DNA of 64,000 bases, from contig CM037457.1 of assembly GCA_021014325.1 (NCBI GenBank), positions 10,730,538 through 10,794,537 on the forward strand, written 5' to 3'. Below the pieces are notes generated by a model. That model was not told the DNA's origin, made no database searches, and saw only the letters and a list, made by a program, of their open reading frames with translations. Source of the stretch: Plazaster borealis. Lineage: Eukaryota > Echinodermata > Asteroidea > Forcipulatida > Labidiasteridae. Made by a program: the position numbers and the translations under genes. Below are positions 51,290-61,400 of the stretch, piece after piece; within the stretch, counting starts at the first letter, position 1; each line of letters begins with the position of its first letter.

Positions 51290-52677
51290 ATTGGTTCAGG
51301 ACTGAAAAGCAAATGAACTCACTTTTGTGATTGTTAAAAACAAGTCTGGTGTCCTGACGTTTGCACAGATATTTATGTATTTCCGTGTGTTTTAAAACGC
51401 ATAAGGGATAATGGGAAGATACCCCATGTAAGGAAGGGTTGGTAAAGTATTATATCGGTGAAATCGCACCATAGCGTTGATTGACGTCGTTCACGTTGGT
51501 TCAGGTTCACGCAGCGTCGAAGGTAACATGGAATCACCTTGTAACTCAGAGTATATAGAAAAGCTTTCAGGGCCATTGTTGGACTTGCGTTGTTTGTTCG
51601 ATTGGAGCTCCAGCTGTGTAACATAACAATGTTATTGCTCTGTCGACTGATTATAACGTCTTTCTCCATGGTTTGGAGCCTCAGAGTTGTGTAAGACCAC
51701 TCCAATGGAAATGGTTCAGCCTTCGTCTGGTTCCCCTTGTATTTGTTCGATCACCAGCCAATCATCAATACACAAAAGGACCAGACTATTTTCTTCATAG
51801 TCGTAGTTCCGTCACGTGTATACAAAAATTAAGGGATTTAAACAGAGGCAAAGTTCTGTACTGTTGCAACCAGTTTCTACAGTGGAAAATGGGCAATTCG
51901 TCTGGGTTAACACCTTATAAAACGCATGTAAAATAGCTAGAACATTGATTTTATACTAACAAGTTTTATAAATATATATAAATAAATAAACAAACTGAGT
52001 ACTATGCTGGCAACATCGTTTGGGACTGCTCGTTTGGTAGACTTGCTCCATGTCGTTTGTTTGTTTCTTTCGTCAAGTAACACCCATCAGAAGTTCAAAC
52101 CCAACACAATGTCTGATGTAATGTCAAATTGTATTCAGTACGGAAGTAATATCATCCAAGGACAGTTATTACAGCATTTTTCCCCATCATGTGTACCTTA
52201 TCCAAATGAAATGATTATAACCAGTCCGTTATCCTGTCCTCGCTTAATGCCAGGAAATGAAACACAGAGCAGGGCACCAGTCCACTTAGGCTGTTGTGCG
52301 TTGCGATCTTGTCATGAAAAACACCTAATTGATATTAATGAGGCCACGCAACGCTAACTACCACTAAGCCATTATTGTAGATTTGAGGGATATTTTATGG
52401 TGCTTTTTAGGTCATTTGTATTATTATAATTATTATGATTTTTAAACAATTATTGTTTTGAATACAATTTCTGTATGTATTCTGTATATGATGTTATGAA
52501 ATGTAAGTATTGGTAAAACCGATAATGACTTTACCGTGTAATCTGCCTTATAAATGATTGTAAACCGCAGACAGTACATACGCAATTCATAAGAGATAAT
52601 ATAGATTTCTCGTGACTTTAATGTTACAGCAAGTACTGTCGTAGTAAATGGTAAAACTTTAGGGACAATCTTGGTAA
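51290..52677 (+). other. Probable gene 1 3' UTR and downstream DNA
   Basis: No coding signal recognised. A 117-codon frame at 52004-52357 lies just past the candidate poly(A) site and has no family resemblance. Confidence 0.4.
51981..51990 (+). terminator. Candidate poly(A) signal of gene 1
   Basis: Two overlapping AATAAA hexamers lie about 690 bp after the stop. A GT-rich stretch (GTTTGTTTGTTTC) follows at about 52055-52070. Other AATAAA hexamers occur further downstream, for example near 54343 and 55850, so the true 3' end is not fixed. Confidence 0.35.
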
Positions 52678-52990
52678 AACTACCTGGAAATAAGTAGGAT
52701 TTGTAACTTTGTATGGTAGATAACAATCTAGTAATGTTTACGGTAACACCATGAACATGAGTAGGATTTGAAATTTTGCATGGTGGAGATACATTCTAGT
52801 AAGGTTTGCAGTAACACCATTTACATGAGTAGGATTTGAAACTTTGCATGGTGGAGATACAATCATATATAAGATTTGCAGTAACACCATGTACATGAGT
52901 AGGATTTGAAATTGTGCAGTGGAGATACAATCTAGTAAGGTTTGCAGTAACACCATGTACATGAGTAGAATTTAAAATTGTGCATGGTGA
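52678..52990. repeat. 66-70 bp minisatellite, about 4.7 copies
   Basis: GTAACACCATGTACATGAGT variants start at 52743, 52811, 52881 and 52947, each followed by AGGATTTGAAA and GGTGGAGATACA segments; an older unit precedes 52743. An inverted fragment of the unit (CATGTACATGGTGTTA) lies at 53163, on the other side of the motif at 53091, which suggests that all are parts of one larger element. Confidence 0.85.
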
Positions 52991-53090
52991 AAAAATGAAA
53001 AAATGTTCTTCCTTGAGTTGTGGTGATTCCGAAAAGAACCAGAGTACCAGGTTTTACCAGTACAACCTCAAGCATCAGAGTCCAGCATTC

Positions 53091-53133
53091 TTCTGAAGAC
53101 GATCAGAGCATACTGATCGAAACGTCGAGTTAT
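53091..53133 (+). repeat. GAAGA...CGAAACGTCGAG retroelement-tail-like motif
   Basis: CTGAAGACGATCAGAGC and then ACTGATCGAAACGTCGAG form a GATCAG/CTGATC stem. The 19 nt AGAGCATACTGATCGAAAC are identical to a minus-strand copy at 63544-63583. The layout CTGAAGA-stem-GAAAC recalls a hammerhead core but does not fit exactly. Confidence 0.5.
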
Positions 53134-53354
53134 TACACCACCGGTTAAGGGGGGACTTTTTCATGTACATGGTGTTAATGCAACCTTTACTGCATCTTAT
53201 CCGGAAAAACGCAGGTACACATGTGCTTTGCAGACTTAAATTTTCTCAAATGAAAAACCATTGCATGCATTCAACGATTCGGTTCAGTGCCAACAACAAT
53301 TCACATCATCACATCAGAAGAACTATTGTAACTTTTACCAAGTAACACTTAGAT

Positions 53355-53368
53355 TCACAAGAGGGCGC
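53355..53368 (+). promoter_or_regulatory. CTCF-like site between the two genes
   Basis: TCACAAGAGGGCGC matches the vertebrate CTCF core CCACNAGRKGGCGC at all but the first position. A weaker GCGAGGGCGC follows about 80 bp later, and TAGAGGGCGCC lies near 56107. An insulator between tandem paralogues is plausible but is only inferred from the motif. Confidence 0.3.
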
Positions 53369-53369
53369 G

Positions 53370-54942
53370 ATCGAATCATGAATTCCAGAGCCGTCTCTGA
53401 TGAATTCCAAGGATTTTTGTTGCGAGTTAATGTCAAGCGAGGGCGCAATATGTTTCTTCAAGGTGAAAATGGAACTTGGGGAGCACCCGATCTCGGTTAC
53501 GCCTAATAACATCACGTACTCACAGATCTGGAGAAAAATCACCAAATATTCAACTATCTCTTTAATATGTTTTGAATTTAAGCAAAAAAGAAAAGAAAAA
53601 AAGAAGTAATATTCGAACAAGCAGACAAAATCCGTCTGGTTTAATACGGAATCAATTTTCAATTGTTTTTATTTCTTTACCAAAATTCAGCAATGTTATA
53701 ATATGACACAGTTTGTGAGCATACCTCTACTTGAAGACTTTTCTTGAAGTTGTCCTTTAAAACAGTGGTTCTAGATTTATGCCGTCAAGTTCGAATTGCT
53801 GAAAATAATTGATACTTTGTTTATGTTTTATTTTAAAAAGAACAATACATCTACAAGCAAATTGTACACGATTTGGTCCAATGTCTTAATTGTATTCATA
53901 TAGCTAGAATAAGTATAAATTAAAATAATTCACATACACAAGTAATTGAATATATATGTATGTACACGGTTCTGTACTCTACTTCTTACAAATAATATAA
54001 AAGATACCTGGATGCTTTTTATACTTCTACTATAACGCAATATCGCAGTGTTTATAGGTGCGCCTTTTTCCCCATGAAAAAAATTATGTACGATATATCT
54101 CATTTTTATGCGATCCGTATCATAACTTGAAAATAAAAAAATCAGCTGTTATTACGTAGCTTTAAGGAAATTTTTGATATCATCGCTATTGCCGTGGCAC
54201 TGTAATATAGTTTTACTTTTGATGAGTATTCCCACGTTAATAATACAAAACTGCCTATTTTGTTTTGTTCAGACTTAAGTTGAAGTCAAAGTGTGAAGTG
54301 ATCTGTTGCCATGTACTTGGTGATCAATCAAAGTGTACAAAATAAAAACCATGGCTCGACATTTTCACACTGACCTTCCCTTCAAAATTTCAATACAAAT
54401 GATTTCAAGCGTAACATTACTTTAAATTAGTGGCGCCACACTTAAAGCAGTTAATTTATTTATTGTTAAAACATGTCTGGTGATATAGTTGCAGATTAAA
54501 AAGGTGCAAAAAGGAAGTATGCACTTGGGGTTTTATTCACGCCATTTCTCTTGGATTGTAAAACTATACCGTAGTTACAAGGTAGGAAAGTTTTCTGTTT
54601 TTAAACATGATGTCCCTAACAATATCTTAGATAGTCCATAAATTAATATTACGAACTATATTCGTAGGGTATTATAAATCATATTGTACTTCGTAGTACT
54701 ACGTCACCTGTAAGTGGCTATCTCTATTTCATTATAGCTGGCAAAGCAAAGTTAGTTCGATAATCGATATACGTACAGTGATCACATTGAGAAAACGCAA
54801 TTTCAGCATCGATGGAATGAAATTCAACCGATATAGCGTGTGTGATCAATTATCGTTCCATGGAGTGTTAATATCACAAAGAAAATATAATATTGCCATT
54901 GCGTTTATTTTTGGGAACGTGAAGCCGCGTCCGAGTCAAGCC
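53370..54942. other. Intergenic stretch, no gene recognised
   Basis: AT-rich DNA with only short open frames. An AATAAA near 54343 could be an alternative 3' end for gene 1. Confidence 0.45.
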
Positions 54943-55363
54943 ACTCTGGCTACGGCTATGGTCGTTTGCTGACTACGGCTATGGCCGGTGGCTGGCTACG
55001 GCTATGACCGTTGGCTGACTACGGCTATGGCCGTTGGCTCACGGCAATGGCCGTTGGCTGGCTACGGTTATGGCCGTTGGCTGGCTACGGTTATGACTGT
55101 TGGCCCGGCTATGGCCGTTGGCTGGCTACGGCTATGGCCGTTGGCTGGCTACGGCTATGGCCGTTGGCTGGCTATGGCTATGGCCGTTGGCTGGCTACGG
55201 CTATGGCCGTTGGCTGGCTACGGCTATGGCCGTTGGCTGGCTACGGCTATGGCCGTTGGCTGGCATACGGCTATGGCCGTTGGCTGGCTACGGCTATGGC
55301 CGTTGGCTGGCTACGGCTATGGCCGTTGGCTGGCTACGGCTATGGCCGTTGACTGCAGTGACT
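54943..55363. repeat. 23-bp minisatellite, about 18 copies
   Basis: Unit CTACGGCTATGGCC plus GTTGGCTGG. The central and right-hand copies are nearly identical and the left ones are diverged or shortened. Because 23 is not a multiple of three and no frame of the unit has a stop, all three forward frames stay open and give a 23-residue super-repeat containing GYGYGRWLA and GWLRLWPLA. This explains the long overlapping frames; no gene is called. Confidence 0.95.
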
Positions 55364-58179
55364 ACGTTGGACTAAAGTATAGATTGTTGAAAAATATTCA
55401 CTAGTAAAATAAACGATCGATATAAAGTTTTGATTACCGATTTATAGCATTTCACTAGGGAAATAATAGAAATAACCGATCCTAGATATTACAATATCAA
55501 CGTTTTATAAGTTGAACTTATAATACTCATGAATGTGACTACTGGTTAAACTTTCATCATTGTGTTTGATGAAACCAGTTGAAGTGATGTATATAATTAT
55601 TCAAGAAAACTATTTCAAAACTATTGTACATGCGCATGAAGGGGGAACTGTCATGATATATTATTGTTATCACGTGGCGTACATGTACATATTATTGAAA
55701 CATGTATCATATAATATTGATATTACATTATAAAACTGTTATGTGTTGAAGTTGTATTTTGAGATGTTATTGTATCGACGTACGACTTTTTAAAACCATG
55801 TACACTGGTAAAAGGACATTATATATGTGCATTCTTACTGTTAAAGATCAAATAAACTGGTAAGAAAAGAAGAATCAATTGAGTAGTCTGTTTAAAATCG
55901 ACCTTCATAATTAAAAACTGTAGTAAAAGTAAATTTTATTAAACCCATTAACTACAACGATTCCATAGAAAATAACGACACTTTACTAGTCTAAGTTCTG
56001 CAGTGAACATAATAATTTCAGTTATATAATGAACTTGAAGTTCAAAAGATTAAGCAACTCTTCCCAACAATAACTCGCCAGTGTATTATTTCATCATAGT
56101 TGACGTAGAGGGCGCCGTGACATTAGTACGTGCAAAGTTTGCTCTTCTGCGTGGCCTTAAAACACTTTTGCGACGAGAGATGCTTTCATCAAGCCAGCAC
56201 TTCCTTATTTCCCAACAAATAGTTGAGACTGTTTTATGTGATAGCTGGAATTGTTATGAATGTAGCTTTTACTGCCCAACTATGAAATGTCATGATTACA
56301 CAGTTGAGGCAGTGTCCCAATTAGGAATTGTGAGTACAGTTGGGACTGTCCCAACCATAGTTCGGCCTACCCACTTGGGACGGGCGCAAATGTTTTAGGG
56401 ACAATTGCTCAGACTAGGTTAATGTGAGTAACTGATCTCACCTGTTCAAAGGTTTTATGAACTGTCATTGGTCAATCGACAAGCTGCGTACTTTAAGATC
56501 AACCAATGAGGTAGTGCTCATTATTTTGTCATACTTTTTGTTCTCAATACTCCCATGTGACTGGTCGCTTTAAGGGATTGATACCAAAGTTACGGAAATA
56601 GTATCTAACTAGGGCGCTGTGATTTATGATCTGGTGACCTTTAATCGTGTTTATGTTCTCACGTTTCAACAACTTTAAAACGCAAGTTTACACAAAACTA
56701 TTTCTTGGAATATCGGTGTTCGCTTTGCTTGTTATTGTCGTTTGTGTTCCTTTTCTTGAATTCATCGAAGAGTTCTGTTCCGCTTTTGGCAACGAATCAA
56801 TCCCATTAAAAGGCCAGGAATTCTGAGGCGGGAAATAGTCGTCACCAAGTTGCAATAAAATGAAACAATCATACAGCAATCGGAAGTTGACTCTCTGGGG
56901 AAAAGGAGATGTTACCTTGTTCATCATAGGAAGGAAATACAACTTACTGAACCAGACATTCATACACAGTGGACTAATCTGTCAATCTTTATTTTGTTAG
57001 TTCTGGATTTGCTTTGCGTGTTTGTGTGGATCATAAACGTTCCGTCATGACTCGGATGCTGAGGCGTGATGCGAACAACACCGTGTAACCCACTGTGGTT
57101 TGCTTTGTGTGACTCACGGGAGCCTCACCTCTCTCTAACTCTCTTTCTTTCTCTGTGCATCTGTGCGTGCATGACCACGCAGAACATCAAATACTACGAG
57201 ACCATTAAGTTTTATCATATTCAACCTTAAGCCCCTTCAAAATAGCCGTTTTCTTATACGATTGGCACAATATTACACTTGTCACTAAAGAGAAATCTTT
57301 CCCCAGAATACGGTTCCTTTCTCCAGAATTAACGCTGTTTCCAAGACTGAAGTAAAGACAGTCTCGCGTATTGTTAGTTTTCCCCTTACTATAAAAGCAA
57401 CTGATGCGACAATTGGTTGAGATGATGTCCTTGGAACTCTTGGAATTGTCTCATGGCAAATGACCAAGTTTTGATTTGATTTTTTCCAGCACAAAATATT
57501 GCTTTCCCGCTTCTCGGGCGAACTCAAGTTACAGAAACACAAAGTGAAAGTTTGCACAGGGTAAGCTCATTAAAACTACATGGAAGGTGTTTTTGTAGCG
57601 GTGGGCTTTTGTCGTTGGTTTTCAGCGGGAAGTTTAAAACACCTGACCGCGGAAATCTATTTATAAATCTCAACATATGACTCAGTAATATAGACAGCTG
57701 TTCCTGGTAATGCATCATCCGAACTAGAAAAAAGGTTTGTTGAGCGCTGCCTTGTACTTACACCGCCATGTCAAGTGCACTGCAATTATGGGCTCGCTTG
57801 CCAATCATAATCGCCCAAATCAAAACATACCAGCTGATATCGCGTTGTTGAGGGCATGCCACAGTCGGAAATTACTGACCCCGATGTTGTCTTCGGCTGG
57901 TATCAGCGCAGGACAGTCCCTCTGCTCTGTCCCGCTAACTCATGCTACCGCTTACAACCAAATTTAAACATCGTCATGTAGAGAGAGGGAGAGACAGATA
58001 TGAGCAAATGATCAACGTGGTTTCCAGAACATTAAACATTGCCCGCTGGTGCTACCATACTGAGTCAACTCGCAGCACGCTGTTAAGGTGCCGTTGGAAT
58101 CTCCCCCAAATGCAAGCAAATTTGAATTCCGCAAACGTCATAAAGCTATAAACATTAGTTGTGCAAACACGCGGAGCCC
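55364..58179. other. Intergenic stretch upstream of gene 2
   Basis: No exon recognised. It contains a short palindrome GTTGGGACTGTCCCAAC at 56339-56355, a CT-rich run near 57130-57157 and a weak TTTATAAAT near 57659. The promoter of gene 2 should lie here, but no start site could be fixed. Confidence 0.45.
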
Positions 58180-58407
58180 ATGATGGATGTAGTGTGCTGG
58201 GTTAGGTGTGCTGGAGCACTACTTGTGTTACTCTATGTGCAAGCATCCCTTGTCCATGCTGAACCAAAATCCAAGGCTGAATTAGGTCATAGAAATGCCA
58301 AGTTACGGGTCCAGTCGATGGTGATGATGGCCAGCAGCAGACGGAACAATCTCCGGCGTAAGACGGGAGCCCAAGCCTCGCCCCCGGTCTCCTCCATGAG
58401 CTTAGCG
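58180..58407 (+). CDS. Gene 2 exon 1: signal peptide and propeptide start
   Basis: Codes 76 residues ending SMSLA and then the donor GCG|GTAGGT in phase 0. The signal peptide has a hydrophobic core GALLVLLYVQASL and a Val-His-Ala cleavage site. The rest is basic and low in hydrophobics (RRNNLRRK). Start choice is ATG 58180 or 58183, two adjacent methionines. In-frame upstream sequence offers only a TTG at 58159. Confidence 0.8.
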
Positions 58408-61400
58408 GTAGGTCATATTTCAAATTTATATTTGACATACACGGTGACTGGCTCTGCCAGTTTATCACAGGAATTGCAAACATCTTCTTCCCGTGTACAA
58501 TTACAAGGAAACTGGCTCGTAATTAATTCCCTTTGACTGTGCATGTTAATTTTATTTTCCATATTATGTTCAACATTGTCATTATATAAAAAACCACAGA
58601 CAACCCAATTCGAAGTTTTTGCCACACTTCAAGTAAAGACATGAAAATCAAGTATAGGTTTCATCAAACACAATGGCCTCCACTTTGTAACATGGCTCGA
58701 AATAATGTGTTGAGTACTCAAGGTTCAAGGGTAGACCATGGAGGAAGTAGACTATGTAGTATTGTAATATGAATGTGCAAGACGTAACAGATCCCTTGCA
58801 TCTTCAAGTTCAACACTTTTGATAAAACATTGTGTTGAATGACATACTGTTCGTGAACAGGTAAAGTCCTTGGAGAATATCAGTACGTATGCAGCAGAGG
58901 TCAATGTTGTTTAATTGTTTCAGCGGTTTCACGTACCGTTGGTGCATTGGTTGAACTTTTTGGTAAACCATAAAACATTCACAACATTATTGCTCGTACT
59001 TCTCATTGCTTCAAATGTAACGATCTTTCCGAAGCAGTGGCTGTGTTTTTCGAAGGTGGCTGTACTCGAAGAAGAGAGCAAACAGTTTTGTCACCTCTTC
59101 AAAGATAATTGTAACCCCATAGCAACCTTGAGATAATTAATTAAATGACAGGTTATGTGGGGGGGGGGGTGTGAAGTTGTGAGATGTACATGTAAATAGC
59201 GGGTTGTGCCACGCAAATCAACGCTTATGCATGCAAGGAGATTTCCTCGTATGACCTTCGGTTGGATGCTCACATGTTGTTTGTATGCTCCGCACATTTT
59301 GTGCTCAGTTGCGCGACTGTCATGCACATGCAGAAATAACATGGCCAGAGTAATTGGCAATTCCAAGTCATAAGGCACTACAAACCTTCAGTTGTTATTG
59401 TCAGTGGATCATTGCGTCTTATTAGTCTATGGTCTGAACCATAGTATAATTCCCTTCTTCTTTGTGTGTATTAATATCAAGCAACCAATGGTTATTCATT
59501 GCGCAACGACAAATTCAAAGCCGGTTTCGTGACACGTGCTGATTTAACTACAGACAGCCGGAAGACATGAAAGTAACAAGTTAGTTGTAAAATCGGATAG
59601 TCTAATTACACGTAGAGGTTATGTCTCACGTCTCGGTTATTAATGGTGCTTTTCCAAAAATCTTGTTTGCTCTCAAATTTCAGTGATTTAATTCCTTACT
59701 CATCAATTAACACACCATAGACCTCAACCAAACTATTCACGTTTTAGTGAAAACAATAGTTTATGTTTTGTGTGAAATTTTGAGCAATATAGTTTTTGTC
59801 AGGCTTATTTTGATTTCGGCAATCGGAATAAAGCAACTGTGATTTGTAGGGTCTTTAAATGCTATTTCCTCGAGTTTGACGTTGACTATTCCTTGGAGGA
59901 TTGGTACTGGTATAACCAGTGTGCTGTAGGTTGAAATTAACTAGCAGTTTATGGGTAATAGTTATTTTTAATCGCCGTAATCATTCCCCCCCCCCAATTT
60001 TAAATGTCAGACTAAAAAAATGAACAAGGGGGTTTAACCTTGATCTCATGGAGGAAATAACAAATCAATGCCTCTCCCAAGACTTTCAGTTGACATTGCT
60101 TGCATTAATCATCGCTGAGAATGAGGATGGCACGCTTTTATAAAGGAAGTTTCAGTCACCCCTTTTATCTGGTTCGTCAACTGCTGAGAGATGAAACGCC
60201 GATGGAAAAATTGATGGTTTCATTCATGTCAAAATCAATGTCTCCATTGCATTAATAATAATAGCATTGAAAAGTAGACATTAATTCTACACGGTTTGTT
60301 CTGAAATGTCTTCCATACGGACACTTTTCTGTCTTTGTCTTATGAGCTTATGTCCCCGTATTGTTTTCTTGGCCAATGTAACCGTTTACATTATTCGGAA
60401 ATGCTTGCTTTCATTTTGCTCTGTATAGACAAGGGTAAACCTTAAAGAGGGGCTCCACGGTCAAATTCAGTTTTGTGTTGCACTCATTTTTCAATCGGTG
60501 GAAGCCTCCTGAAAGTGGGGGAAAATTACAAGTCTCAAGCCTCACGTTAAAATGGTGTAAAATTTCATCTTATTTCATACTCTTTCAAGGCGAAATTTAA
60601 AACATGACGTTGCCCATTTCATGAGGACTCTATCTATTGGAAAATGAGTGCATCACAAAACTGAATTTGACCTTGAAGCCCCTCTTTAACACGATGCGCG
60701 TGTCATGGTTGTGTCATGGTTGTGACTTTAGTCAAAGAGTACATTGGCCTGAAATTGTGATTGCTTCGGTGTGCTTTCACGGTACAGACACACAAATCAT
60801 TACAATAATAATGTTGTCACAGGCAAGGTTTTGAAAAGCAATAAAACCAGCAATTTTTCATTGTTTTTTTGTGTGCTCATATCAGCACATGAGCACCTGT
60901 TGCACATAAATATTCAAATTAAATTTAATGTACTTCGTGAAACTTAATTTTTTTCAAGATTTGTAGGCGTTAGGCTAAACAAACAAGTGTCATATAACAA
61001 TAGTCATCGACTGACCTACTAAAAGCTGACAACAATTTATTTGTGTAGATTTTGTTTTAGATTTCCGCAATCAGAGAGCACAGGTCATTCAGTTGTTGTT
61101 AGAATTAATTTCTTACATCTGTCTATACATTGTTAAGGTCAACCTATTGTTTTATGCCATATAGTACCGGGTACAAGCTGGTAATTGTTATTTTACTCTT
61201 CACGCGAATGACGTTTTGCCGGTGTTCTATATGTATAGTGTCAATTGCGTTATCGTTTCACTAGGGTCGTAGTCAATGCTGACATAATTGTTTACACAAA
61301 GCAACTTCCTTGTTTGTTATCCCCTATCTACATGAAACATGACAATGACTTATCGCATGCAGTCGTAGAGGGCAGAGTTGACGTTGAATTTTGAATACTT

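Noticed and set aside
52004..52357. 117-codon plus-strand frame after gene 1
   Set aside because: Downstream of the likely poly(A) signal, with no domain, splice context or paralogue.
52738..52962. 74-codon minus-strand frame with a repeated MYMVLLQ motif
   Set aside because: Produced by the 66-70 bp minisatellite.
54988..55404. Overlapping 91-138 codon plus-strand frames
   Set aside because: All come from the 23-bp array whose unit lacks stops in every frame; there is no flanking gene structure.
58146..58153. CTATAAAC as TATA box of gene 2
   Set aside because: Only about 30 bp before the start codon, which would leave almost no 5' UTR; more likely chance in AT-rich DNA.
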